A stretch of DNA of 64,000 nucleotides from Plantibacter sp. ME-Dv--P-122b (GTDB lineage: Bacteria; Actinomycetota; Actinomycetes; Actinomycetales; Microbacteriaceae): positions 176,787 to 240,786 of the forward strand of contig NZ_JARVSC010000004.1 in assembly GCF_030209375.1 (NCBI RefSeq), read 5' to 3'. Numbering within the stretch: the stretch's first letter is position 1; every line of letters begins with the position of its first letter. Shown piece by piece: positions 23,320-31,479 of this stretch. The position numbers and the translations under genes are program-made. Under the pieces are notes generated by a model. The model was not told the origin of the DNA. It saw only the letters and a list, made by a program, of their open reading frames with translations, and did no database searches.

Positions 23320-24471
23320 ATGGTCGAGACCACACCGCGCCGCTCACGGTCGGCCGTGCTCGCGCTGACCTTGACGATCGGAACGCTCGTCGCGGCGGCG
23401 ATCATCGGCGGATACTTCATCATCGTCGGCGATCAGGCCGACATCGCCGGGCGGGTCTGGCTCACGTTGCTGCTGCTCGCGGCCTTCGTCGGTGCCGTGT
23501 CGCTCGACGCCGCAGCCGGCCACGGACCCAACAAGTGGTACCTCGCGGTGTCGACGTTGGTGAACATCTTCCTCGTCACCGTCGGCCTCCTGAAGCTGTG
23601 GAACGGGTGGCTCCAGCCGCCGAACACCTCCGACGGGTTCGTCTGGTCCACGCAGATCATGCTGTTCCTCGGCATCCTCATCATCGTGCGGCTGGCGCTC
23701 ATCATCATCCAGGTGTACTTCCTCCACTTCGTCACCCGCGCCACGTCCACGGTGGTCAGGGCCACCGGCATCGTGACGATCGCGCTCATCATCGCCACGG
23801 TCCTCGTGCTCGTGTTGCCCATGGCGTTCCCCGAGGGCACCTGGGCGGACTGGTGGTGGCGCATCGCCGCGGCCACGACGCTCGCTGCGGCGATCTCCGC
23901 CGTGATCCCCGTGATCGTCCGGGCGTTCTCGCCGAAGCCGGAGGGCGAGCGGGTGACCTACGGGCAGCAGCCGTACCGTCCTGAGGTGTACCAGCAGGCC
24001 GCGCCTGGCTACCCGGTTCAGGGTTACCCGGGTCAGCAGGGATACCAGGGCCAGCAGGGATACCAGGGCCAGCAGGGATACCAGGGCCAGCAGGGCTACC
24101 CGGGACAGCAGCCACAGCAGCCACAGCAGCCGTACCAGGGGCAGCAGCAACCGTATGGCGGCCAGCCGGGCCCCGGCCAGTATGGGCAGCCGTACCCCGG
24201 CCAGGGCTACCAGGGGCAGCCGGCCCCGCAGCAACCGGGTCCGCAGTGGCCTACGCCGTCCTGGCAGGGCTCCGCGCCTGGGCAGCCGACACCTCCGCAG
24301 TCCGCGCCTGGGCAGCAGTGGGGGCCGCCCCAGCCGCAGGTTCCCTCAGCGCCGGTCCCGCCCGCGTCTCCGCAGCAGGACCAGCAGCGTCCGCAGGAGT
24401 CTCGCGCTCCGCAGCAGCCGCCCGAGCCGACGGAGCCGCCGAAGCCGCAGAGCCCGCCGCCCGCCGAGTAG
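23320..24471 (+). CDS. membrane protein with long Gln/Pro-rich repeat tail
   Basis: A 383-aa protein. The first about 205 residues form five to six transmembrane helices. The remaining about 175 are low-complexity Gln, Pro, Gly and Tyr, including five tandem GYxGQQ hexapeptides (24022-24111) and then Pro-rich PPQSAPGQ-type repeats. Such tails are cytoplasmic or wall-embedded disordered segments in actinobacterial membrane proteins; the function is unknown. The ATG at 23320 follows GATTGGGGATTTCGA. A hairpin terminator lies 14 bp beyond the stop. Confidence 0.82.
   Translation: MVETTPRRSRSAVLALTLTIGTLVAAAIIGGYFIIVGDQADIAGRVWLTLLLLAAFVGAVSLDAAAGHGPNKWYLAVSTLVNIFLVTVGLLKLWNGWLQPPNTSDGFVWSTQIMLFLGILIIVRLALIIIQVYFLHFVTRATSTVVRATGIVTIALIIATVLVLVLPMAFPEGTWADWWWRIAAATTLAAAISAVIPVIVRAFSPKPEGERVTYGQQPYRPEVYQQAAPGYPVQGYPGQQGYQGQQGYQGQQGYQGQQGYPGQQPQQPQQPYQGQQQPYGGQPGPGQYGQPYPGQGYQGQPAPQQPGPQWPTPSWQGSAPGQPTPPQSAPGQQWGPPQPQVPSAPVPPASPQQDQQRPQESRAPQQPPEPTEPPKPQSPPPAE
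24022..24111 (+). repeat. five 18-bp in-frame tandem repeats (GYxGQQ)
   Basis: Five perfect-length 18-bp units; the middle three are identical in DNA, and the outer two differ at synonymous or Gln/Pro positions. They encode GYPGQQ, GYQGQQ x3 and GYPGQQ. Identical inner units mark recent slippage and a likely site of length variation between strains. Confidence 0.95.
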
Positions 24472-24484
24472 GCGAACCGACCAC

Positions 24485-24519
24485 GAGCCGGCGGGAAGCC
24501 CACCGCTTCCAGCCGGCTC
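24485..24519 (+). terminator. hairpin after the Gln/Pro-rich protein gene
   Basis: GAGCCGGCGGGAAGC and GCTTCCAGCCGGCTC pair at 14 of 15 positions around a 5-nt loop, starting 14 bp after the stop codon. Confidence 0.75.
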
Positions 24520-24680
24520 CGTCGTCGGTCGCACTCGTAGCCGGGCTCCGCTTGCGCACAACTGCGTAGCCAGGTCGGGGACGTCCTCGCCCAGCGGCGG
24601 ATGTGGCGATGCGCTCGCTCCGTGAGTATGGAATCGGCGCGGCGCGACCGCCCGCCGCCGACTCCACACGACGGGTGACG

Positions 24681-25625
24681 ATGCGCAAGCTCCTGAAGGT
24701 TCCACTGATCTCGATCGCCACGATCGCCGGCCTCGTCGCCGCGGGCCTCGCGACGACGAGCATCGTGAACGCCGTGGCGAGTGCATCAGAAGCGGACGAG
24801 CTGCAGCCCTACGGACAGCTGGTCGACGTCGACGGCAAGGACATGAACGTCGTCATCAGTGGTTCCGGCGCCGAGACGATCGTCCTGCTGCCCGGGCAGG
24901 GCACTGCGGCACCCGGCCTCGACTTCGAGCCGCTCGTCGATGAGCTCCGCGATCAGTACCGGGTGGTGGTGGTCGAGCCGTTCGGCTACGGCCTCAGTGA
25001 TCAGACCGACGCTCCGCGAACCTCGGCCAACATCGCCGACGAGGTGCACGCCGCCCTGCAGCACCTCGGCATCGACCGGTACGTCCTCGCCGGACACTCG
25101 ATCGCCGGCATCACCGCCCTCGAGTATCTGGAGCGCTACCGTGACGAGGTCTCCGCGTTCATCGGGATCGACACGAGCGTCCCGACCCAGCCGGGGAGCG
25201 ACGAGCCGACGCCGACGGACGGGGTCGAGGCGTTGCAGGCACTCGGCATCCTCCGTCTCCTCGCCGCCATCGCGCCCGATCCGTACGAGGGCCTCCCGTA
25301 CGACGCCGCCACGAAGCGCCAACTCGCGATCCTGACGAACCGCAATGCGATGTCGCCGACGCTGCTCGACGAGATCGCCCACACGCCCGGCAACTTCCAG
25401 GCGGCCCGATCCCAAGCGTTCCCGGCCGACCTGCCGATCCTCATGTTCGTCGTCGGCGACGACCCGGAACTCTCCGACTGGGTGCCCCTCCACGAGGAGC
25501 AGCTCGCCGGAGTCGACCGGGGTGAACTCGTCCTCCTCGACGGCGGTCACTACCTGCACCACACCGAGTCGACGGTGATGGGCGAGGACATCAAGCGGTT
25601 CCTCGCCGACACGCCGGGAGACTGA
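24681..25625 (+). CDS. membrane-anchored or secreted alpha/beta hydrolase
   Basis: A 314-aa protein. An N-terminal hydrophobic helix (about 5-30) acts as a signal or anchor and is followed by an alpha/beta hydrolase domain: oxyanion region LLPGQGTAAPG, nucleophile elbow AGHSIAGITAL (Ser at about 148), acid in VVGDDPELSD, and His in DGGHYLHH. I prefer the ATG at 24681, right before the signal segment, over an in-frame ATG 78 bp earlier, because upstream codons look non-coding; neither has a strong Shine-Dalgarno. The substrate is unknown. Confidence 0.83.
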   Translation: MRKLLKVPLISIATIAGLVAAGLATTSIVNAVASASEADELQPYGQLVDVDGKDMNVVISGSGAETIVLLPGQGTAAPGLDFEPLVDELRDQYRVVVVEPFGYGLSDQTDAPRTSANIADEVHAALQHLGIDRYVLAGHSIAGITALEYLERYRDEVSAFIGIDTSVPTQPGSDEPTPTDGVEALQALGILRLLAAIAPDPYEGLPYDAATKRQLAILTNRNAMSPTLLDEIAHTPGNFQAARSQAFPADLPILMFVVGDDPELSDWVPLHEEQLAGVDRGELVLLDGGHYLHHTESTVMGEDIKRFLADTPGD

Positions 25626-25682
25626 ACCCCCGGCAGATCCGGGCTGGCGTGTCGTCGGATGTCGGGTTAGGCTCACTCTCTA

Positions 25683-25698
25683 TCGAACGTATGTTCGA
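25683..25698. promoter_or_regulatory. LexA (SOS) box
   Basis: TCGAACGTATGTTCGA, a perfect match to the actinobacterial/Gram-positive SOS pattern TCGAAC-N4-GTTCGA, located 18 bp upstream of the ATG of the 86-aa gene and just before its GGGAGG Shine-Dalgarno. Confidence 0.88.
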
Positions 25699-25715
25699 AC
25701 GACGGGAGGCCACGC

Positions 25716-25976
25716 ATGTTGATCACGAGCACGGAGATCGCGGTCTGGACGACGCCGGCAGGCGTGCCGGAGCGACTGTTCTGGGACGGAGCCCGGTACC
25801 TCGTCACCGACACCCCGACCCCACTCGAGCCGAACGTCTCGTTCGTCACCCATCCGCCCGCGGCGACCCCCGCCTGGCGGTTCCAGGCGACCGCTGCAGA
25901 CGGCCGGTCCTTCGTCTTCGACATCCGACTCGACGCCGCGCGCGGACGCTGGCAGCTCCTCCGAGCGTACGAATGA
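25716..25976 (+). CDS. SOS-controlled small protein
   Basis: An 86-aa protein with a strong Shine-Dalgarno (GGGAGG) and a perfect LexA box in the promoter, so it should be induced by DNA damage. The sequence (PERLFWDGARYLVTDTPTPL, then AWRFQATAADGRSFVFDIR and WQLLRAYE) predicts a compact beta barrel. It recalls the small SH3-like DUF6504-type proteins that occur with translesion polymerases, but that comparison is from memory and weak. Single gene with no operon partner; the next gene converges on it. Confidence 0.8.
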   Translation: MLITSTEIAVWTTPAGVPERLFWDGARYLVTDTPTPLEPNVSFVTHPPAATPAWRFQATAADGRSFVFDIRLDAARGRWQLLRAYE

Positions 25977-26016
25977 ACGGGTCAGACCACCGCCCGGGTC
26001 GACGTCGCTCCGGCTG

Positions 26017-28308
26017 TCAGGCGGCCGGCTGCAACCGCACGACGATCGCCTTCGAGACCGGGGTGTTGCTGCGGTCGGCCGTCGAGTCGAGCGGGACGAG
26101 GACGTTCGCCTCGGGGAAGTACGCCGCGGCACAGCCACGAGCGGTCGGATAGGAGACCACGCGGAAGCCGCGGAGCTCCCGGTCCGGCTGCCCGGCCCAC
26201 TCGCTGAAGACGTCCACCGTCTGCCCGTCCTCCAGGCCGAGGTCGCGGAGGTCGTCCGGGTTGACGAAGACGACGTTCCGGCCCTTCTTGATGCCGCGGT
26301 ACCGGTCGTTCAGACTGTAGATCGTCGTGTTGAACTGGTCGTGCGAGCGCAGGGTCTGCAGGAGCAGCCGACCGGGCGGGCAGTGGATCGGTTCGAGCTC
26401 GTTGACCGTCAGCAGGGCGCGACCCTCGGGGTTCGTGAACGTGCGGGAGTCCCGCGGTCCGTTCGGCAGGACGAAGCCGTCCTCACGGCGGATCTGCTCG
26501 TTGTACCCCTCGCAGCCCGGCACGACCCGTCCGATGTGTTCGCGGATCGTGTCGTAGTCGTCCTCGAACGCCTGCCAGGCGATGCCCGAGTCCTCGCCGA
26601 GCGTCGCACGCGCGAGCCGGGAGATGATGGCGACCTCCGAGAGCAGACCGGGCGCTGCCGGCGGGATGCGGCCGTGCGAGGCGTGGACCGCGCACACCGA
26701 GTCCTCGACGCTGACCATCTGCGGTCCGCTCGCCTGCAGGTCGATCTCGGTGCGCCCGAGGGTCGGCAGGATGAGTGCCGCCTCGCCCGTGACCGCGTGC
26801 GAGCGGTTGAGCTTCGTGGAGATCTGCACGGACAGCTGCGTGCCGCGGATCGCGGCCTCGGCGGCGGCGGTGTCGGAGATCGCCGCGACGAAGTTGCCAC
26901 CGAGCGAGATCCAGGTGCGGACCTCGCCCCGCTGCATCGCCCGGATCGCGTTCACCGCGTCGACCCCGTGCTCCCGCGGCATCGGGACCGCGAACTCGCG
27001 CTCCATGGCAGCGAGGAAGGATTCGGGCATCTGCTCCCAGATACCCATCGTCCGGTCGCCCTGCACGTTGCTGTGCCCGCGGATCGGCGACGCACCGGCG
27101 CCCGGCTTGCCGATGTTCCCGCGGAGGAGGAGCAGGTTGATGATCTCCTTGATCCCGTTGACCGCCGCCTTGTGCTGGGTCAGACCCATCGCCCAGGTGA
27201 CGATCGTCGCGTTCGACGCGATGTAGCGGTCGGCGAGTTCGTCGATCTGCTCGCTCGTGAGGCCGGTCGCCTCGAGCACCGCCGCCTCATCGAGGTCGGC
27301 CAGGTGGGCCGTCAGCTCCTCGAGTCCGAGGCAGTGCTCGGCGAGGAACGCGTGGTCGAGGATCGTCCCCGGAGCTGCCGCCTCGGCGTCCAGGACCCGC
27401 TTCGAGACCGCCTGCAGGAGCGCCATGTCGCCGCCGAGCCGGATCTGCAGGAACTGGTCGGAGATGACCGTGCCGCGCCCGACCATGCCGCGGACCGTCT
27501 GCGGGTTCTTGTACCGCTCGAGCGCCGCCTCGGGGAGCGGGTTCACCGAGACGATCGTCGCGCCCGCCTGCTTCGCGTCCTCGAGCGCCGTGAGCATGCG
27601 CGGATGGTTCGTGCCCGGGTTCTGGCCCATGACGATGATGAGGTCGGCCTGTTCGAAGTCCTCGTACCGGATGGTCGACTTGCCGACCCCGATGACCTCG
27701 CCGAGCGCCGTGCCGGTGGACTCGTGGCACATGTTCGAACAGTCGGGGAGGTTGTTGGTCCCGAAGGCGCGCACGAAGAGCTGATAGACGAAGGCCGCCT
27801 CGTTCGACGCGCGGCCACTCGTGTAGAACACGGCTTCGTCGGGGGACTCCTGCCCGCGCAGTTGCTCACCGACGATCGCGAACGCCTCGTCCCAGCTCAC
27901 CGGCCGGTAGTGGTCCGAACCGGCCGGCTTGTAGACGGGCTCCGACAGTCGGCCCTGCATGCCGAGCCAGTACTCCGACTTGTCGGCGAGGTCGGTGAGC
28001 GAGTGTTCGGCCCAGAAGGCGCTCGGGATGACGACCGGCGTCGCCTCCCAGATGACCGCCTTGGCGCCGTTCTCGCAGAACTCGAGCTTCTTGCGGTCGT
28101 CCGGGTCGGGCCAGGCGCAGCTCATGCAGTCGAAGCCGCCGCGCTGGTTGATCGACGTGAAGAGCTCTGCCGTGCGCTTCGGCCCGAGCTGCCGGAGGGC
28201 CGGCTCCATCGAGTGCAGGATGCCGGGCAGGCCGACGGCGACGTGCTTCGGGTGGGTGACCTCGATGTCGGCGTCCGTGACGTCCTCGACGGGCGGTTCG
28301 GCGCTCAT
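26017..28308 (-). CDS. FdhF/YdeP-type molybdopterin oxidoreductase
   Basis: A 763-aa molybdoenzyme of the formate dehydrogenase alpha-like YdeP group. The N-terminus has Cys61-x2-Cys64 and Cys78 (FDCMSC ... FCENG), then PVSWDEAFAIVGEQL, CHESTGTALGEVIG, IVMGQNPGTNHPRML (bis-MGD binding), and a C-terminal MGD-binding domain with RSHDQFNTTIYSLNDRYRG. The real substrate of this group is not settled; relatives have been linked to acid or oxalate stress. Start ATG 28306-28308 overlaps fdhD by 4 bp, so FdhD sulfurates the cofactor of this enzyme. Confidence 0.92.
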   Translation of the reverse strand: MSAEPPVEDVTDADIEVTHPKHVAVGLPGILHSMEPALRQLGPKRTAELFTSINQRGGFDCMSCAWPDPDDRKKLEFCENGAKAVIWEATPVVIPSAFWAEHSLTDLADKSEYWLGMQGRLSEPVYKPAGSDHYRPVSWDEAFAIVGEQLRGQESPDEAVFYTSGRASNEAAFVYQLFVRAFGTNNLPDCSNMCHESTGTALGEVIGVGKSTIRYEDFEQADLIIVMGQNPGTNHPRMLTALEDAKQAGATIVSVNPLPEAALERYKNPQTVRGMVGRGTVISDQFLQIRLGGDMALLQAVSKRVLDAEAAAPGTILDHAFLAEHCLGLEELTAHLADLDEAAVLEATGLTSEQIDELADRYIASNATIVTWAMGLTQHKAAVNGIKEIINLLLLRGNIGKPGAGASPIRGHSNVQGDRTMGIWEQMPESFLAAMEREFAVPMPREHGVDAVNAIRAMQRGEVRTWISLGGNFVAAISDTAAAEAAIRGTQLSVQISTKLNRSHAVTGEAALILPTLGRTEIDLQASGPQMVSVEDSVCAVHASHGRIPPAAPGLLSEVAIISRLARATLGEDSGIAWQAFEDDYDTIREHIGRVVPGCEGYNEQIRREDGFVLPNGPRDSRTFTNPEGRALLTVNELEPIHCPPGRLLLQTLRSHDQFNTTIYSLNDRYRGIKKGRNVVFVNPDDLRDLGLEDGQTVDVFSEWAGQPDRELRGFRVVSYPTARGCAAAYFPEANVLVPLDSTADRSNTPVSKAIVVRLQPAA

Positions 28309-29183
28309 GCGTTCGCTCCGGTCTGGAGCGCGGCCGGTGCCGAGCCTTCGGCCGGATCGCTGAGCCGGTGTGCTCCGCTGTAGACGACCATCGAGTCGCC
28401 ACGGAGGAAGCCGACGAGCGTCATCCCGAGCTCGGTGGCCAGTTCGGCGGCGAGCGACGACGGAGCGGAGACGGCGGCGAGCATCGGGATGCCGGCCATC
28501 GAGGCCTTCTGCGTGAGCTCGAAACTCGCGCGCCCCGACACCATCAGGACCATGGAGCGGAGCGGGAGCAACCCCTCCTTCGCCGCCCATCCGACGACCT
28601 TGTCGACGGCGTTGTGTCGGCCGACGTCCTCGCGGAGCACGAGCATCTCACCGGTGCGGGCGTCGAACAGGCCGGCCGCGTGCAGACCGCCGGTGCGTTC
28701 GAAGACCGCCTGCTGTGCCCGGAGGCGGTCGGGGAAGGTCACGAGGAGCGCCGGGTCGAGGCGGAAGTCGTCGTCCGCGACGGAGTAGCGCGAGCTCGTC
28801 CGGACGGCGTCGATGCTCGCCTTGCCGCAGAGGCCGCACGAGCTGGTGGTGAAGAAGTTCCGTTCCAGGCTCGGGTCCGGGGCTGGGACGCCGGGGGACA
28901 GGGCGACGTCGAGCACGTTGTACGTGTTGACGCCCTCGTCCGTCGCGCCGGCGCAGTAGCGCGCGGTCCGGACGTCGTCACCCCGACCGATGACGCCCTC
29001 CGAGACGAGGAAGCCGATCGCGAGGTCGACGTCGTGGCCGGGCGTCCGCATCGTGATGGCGAGCGAACGACCACCGACGCGGATCTCGAGCGGCTCCTCG
29101 ACGGCGAGGACGTCCTCGCGGGTGCGTGCGGGCTGTCCCACCGTGATGCGGGTGACGCGTCTGCGCGCCGTGATGCGAGTCAT
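28305..29183 (-). CDS. fdhD: sulfurtransferase FdhD
   Basis: A 292-aa FdhD protein. The catalytic loop holds Cys116 and Cys119 in SSCGLCGKASID; VLREDVGRHNAVDKVVGWA and GRASFELTQKA are further family signatures. FdhD transfers sulfur from a cysteine desulfurase to the Mo ion of the bis-MGD cofactor, making formate dehydrogenase-type enzymes active. It is first in a coupled pair with the YdeP-type oxidoreductase and divergent from mobA (93-bp gap), so the whole Mo module probably shares regulation. Confidence 0.96.
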   Translation of the reverse strand: MTRITARRRVTRITVGQPARTREDVLAVEEPLEIRVGGRSLAITMRTPGHDVDLAIGFLVSEGVIGRGDDVRTARYCAGATDEGVNTYNVLDVALSPGVPAPDPSLERNFFTTSSCGLCGKASIDAVRTSSRYSVADDDFRLDPALLVTFPDRLRAQQAVFERTGGLHAAGLFDARTGEMLVLREDVGRHNAVDKVVGWAAKEGLLPLRSMVLMVSGRASFELTQKASMAGIPMLAAVSAPSSLAAELATELGMTLVGFLRGDSMVVYSGAHRLSDPAEGSAPAALQTGANA

Positions 29184-29276
29184 GGCTCATGGCTATCACC
29201 ACCATCGGACGAGGGCAAGGTGCCTCACCGGATCCGCAGCCGCCGGTGCGGTCCGAGCGCGGCCTAGGCTGGTGCC

Positions 29277-29963
29277 ATGTCCGTCGACGCGATCATCCTC
29301 GCGGGAGGGCGGTCCTCCCGCCTCGGCGGCGTCGCGAAGGCGTCGTTGCTCCGCGACGGCCGGACGCTCCTCCAGCTCGCGATCGATGCTGCGCGGATGG
29401 CCGGCGGACGCATCGTCGTGGTCGGTCCCGCGCTGGAGACGACCGCTCCGGTCCGCTTCGTCCGGGAGCACCCCGCCTTCGGTGGCCCCGCTGCGGCCGT
29501 CGCCGCGGGACTGGAGGCCCCGCATGATGACGTCGCGGCCGAGGGGCTCGCGCAGGTCGCCGTCCTCGCCTGCGACATGCCGGATGCCGCTCCGGCGCTC
29601 GCCGCGGTCCTCGACGCCGCCACAGTCGACGCCGATACAGCCGACGCCGACATCGACGGCTGGGTCGCGGTGGACGACTCCGGCCGTGAGCAGCCGCTGC
29701 TCGCGGTCTACCGCCGGGAGTCCCTCGAACGGCGGGTCGCCGCACTCCGGGCAACCCAACCGAGCGGTGACCTCGCGGGTGTCTCCGTCCGCCAGCTGCT
29801 CGCCGGACTCGTCCTCCGCCAGGTGCCCATTCCCGACGGCGGCTCGGCCGACGTCGACACCTGGGCGGACGCCACCGAACTCGGGGTCGTCACTGCCGTC
29901 GAGTCGACGGCGCCGACCGCGTCCACCACGCCGACCGCCGACCCTGAGGAGCGCCTCCGATGA
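29277..29963 (+). CDS. mobA: molybdenum cofactor guanylyltransferase MobA-like
   Basis: A 228-aa nucleotidyltransferase with the signature IILAGGRSSRLGGVAKASLL (LAGGxSxRxG...K) at residues 6-25 and the metal site in VLACDMPDA. It would attach GMP to molybdopterin to give MGD, needed by the adjacent YdeP-type enzyme. The C-terminus is longer and Ala/Thr rich. It is first of a three-gene run, overlapping the DUF6457 gene by 4 bp. Confidence 0.9.
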   Translation: MSVDAIILAGGRSSRLGGVAKASLLRDGRTLLQLAIDAARMAGGRIVVVGPALETTAPVRFVREHPAFGGPAAAVAAGLEAPHDDVAAEGLAQVAVLACDMPDAAPALAAVLDAATVDADTADADIDGWVAVDDSGREQPLLAVYRRESLERRVAALRATQPSGDLAGVSVRQLLAGLVLRQVPIPDGGSADVDTWADATELGVVTAVESTAPTASTTPTADPEERLR

Positions 29964-30232
29964 CCGATGACCTGCATGCCGTCCTCGCCGACTGGACCGA
30001 ACGAGTGTCCGCCGAGCTGGAGCTCGGCGACGTCGCGGTCGACATCGACGCCGTCCTCGGACTCGCGGGCACGGCCGCGCACGCCGTGCGGCGTCCGGCC
30101 GCCCCGCTCACGACCTACCTCGTCGGCATCGCCGTCGGGAAGGCGCTCGCGAGTGGCGCGGATCCGGTCGCCGCGGCCGAGGCTGCGACCGCGGCCGTCG
30201 AACGGCTGGTCGCCTCGGACACGACCGCATGA
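29960..30232 (+). CDS. DUF6457 family protein
   Basis: A 90-aa helical protein (LHAVLADWTERVSAELEL... VLGLAGTAAHAVRRPAAPLTTYLVGIAVG). It matches the short actinobacterial proteins placed between mobA and moeA, catalogued as DUF6457. It overlaps both neighbours by 4 bp (ATGA), so a role in molybdenum cofactor handling is a reasonable guess, perhaps as a chaperone or MobA-MoeA adaptor, but no biochemical function is known to me. Confidence 0.85.
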   Translation: MTDDLHAVLADWTERVSAELELGDVAVDIDAVLGLAGTAAHAVRRPAAPLTTYLVGIAVGKALASGADPVAAAEAATAAVERLVASDTTA

Positions 30233-31467
30233 CGAGGTCCTCCTGGTCGGACGCGCGCAGCATCGCGCACGCGACGGGTGCCGCGCGGCGGTCCGACGTC
30301 GTCGACACCCTGGCGCTCACCGAGGCCCTCGGACACGTCCTCGCGTCGCCGCTCGTCTCGCCCATCGCGATCCCGCACTATGCCTCCTCGGCGATGGACG
30401 GCTGGGCGGTGGCCGGGAGTGGCCCCTGGACCCTGCTGACCGGCAGCGACGCCGAGCGAGTGCGGACGGTCGGGCTCGCGGACGGTGTCGCGGTCGACGT
30501 GCTGACCGGAGGGCTGATCCCGGCGGGCGCCGAGGCGGTCCTCCAGCTCGAGCACGGCGTGGTCGAGCACGGCTCGGGATCAGCTCGTCTCCATCTCGCA
30601 CCGTCCGCACCAGGCGGGGAGCCGCGGCCGGGGCGGCACATCCGGCCCGCCGGAACCGAGTCACCCGCGGGGGCGACCGTCCTCGACGCCGGCACGCGTC
30701 TGGGGCCCGTGCACCTCGCGGTCGCCGCCGGGGCCGGCTTCGACCGCGTGTCCGTCGTGCCGACACCGCGGGTCCGGCTGGTCCTCACGGGTGACGAGGT
30801 CGTCACGAGCGGCGTCCCCGGCCCGGGGTTCGTCCGCGACAGCTTCGGTCCATCGCTCCCGGGAGTGATCGGCTCGCTCGGTGGCGTCGTCACGTCCAGT
30901 GTCCGTGTCGGCGACGATGCGCCCATCACGGCCGACGCCCTCGGGCTGACGAACGGGGCCGGCGTCACCACCCGCCACCAGCGGGACCTCGTCGTGACCA
31001 CGGGTGGCACGGGCGACTCCCGCGCCGATCATGTCCGAGCGCTGCTCCGCGACGCCGGAGCGGACTTCCTCGTGGACGGCGTCGACGTCCGCCCGGGTGG
31101 GCCCGCGCTGCTCGCCCGCCTCCCCGACGGCCGACTGTTCGTCGGACTCCCCGGCAACCCGCTCGCCGCCCTGCTCAGCGTCCTCACGCTCGTGCATCCC
31201 GTGCTCGCGGGCCTGCAGGGACTCGACCTCCCGGCCCTGCGACCCGCCGTGGTCGCCTCGCCCATCGACGGAGTCCGCTCCGGGACGGTGCTGCGTCCCT
31301 ACCGCTCCACGCTCGATCCCGGCTCAGGTGCTGTCACGGCCGAGCCCACGCCGTGGCACGGGGCAGCCATGCTCCGCGGACTCGCAGTGGCCGACGGCGT
31401 GCTCGTGTGCCCGGGCTCCGGCGCGGCCGCGGGCGGCCTGGTACCGAGCCTCGACCTGCCCTGGTGA
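30229..31467 (+). CDS. moeA: molybdopterin molybdotransferase MoeA-like
   Basis: A 412-aa protein of the MoeA/gephyrin type: PHYASSAMDGWAV (MDGYA-type motif near residue 55), GGLIPAGAEAVLQLE (TG..(V)P.GADAVV), RPAGTESPAGATVLDAGTRLG, DLVVTTGGTGDSRADHVRALL, and GLPGNPLAALLSVLTLVHPVL. MoeA inserts molybdate into adenylylated molybdopterin. The GTGD loop differs from the usual SGGxSxGxxDxV. It is last of the mobA-DUF6457-moeA unit, coupled by a 4-bp overlap. Confidence 0.92.
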   Translation: MTRSSWSDARSIAHATGAARRSDVVDTLALTEALGHVLASPLVSPIAIPHYASSAMDGWAVAGSGPWTLLTGSDAERVRTVGLADGVAVDVLTGGLIPAGAEAVLQLEHGVVEHGSGSARLHLAPSAPGGEPRPGRHIRPAGTESPAGATVLDAGTRLGPVHLAVAAGAGFDRVSVVPTPRVRLVLTGDEVVTSGVPGPGFVRDSFGPSLPGVIGSLGGVVTSSVRVGDDAPITADALGLTNGAGVTTRHQRDLVVTTGGTGDSRADHVRALLRDAGADFLVDGVDVRPGGPALLARLPDGRLFVGLPGNPLAALLSVLTLVHPVLAGLQGLDLPALRPAVVASPIDGVRSGTVLRPYRSTLDPGSGAVTAEPTPWHGAAMLRGLAVADGVLVCPGSGAAAGGLVPSLDLPW

Positions 31468-31479
31468 TCGGGCCTCGGG

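Noticed and set aside
24022..24111. Regular repeats resembling a small CRISPR array
   Set aside because: Units are 18 bp, contiguous without spacers, in frame with a coding gene, and there are no cas genes.
26341..28383. A 680-codon plus-strand open frame opposite the YdeP-type gene
   Set aside because: It is rich in Arg, Asp, Val and Leu in the pattern of a high-GC antisense shadow and has no domain; the minus strand encodes a clear molybdoenzyme.
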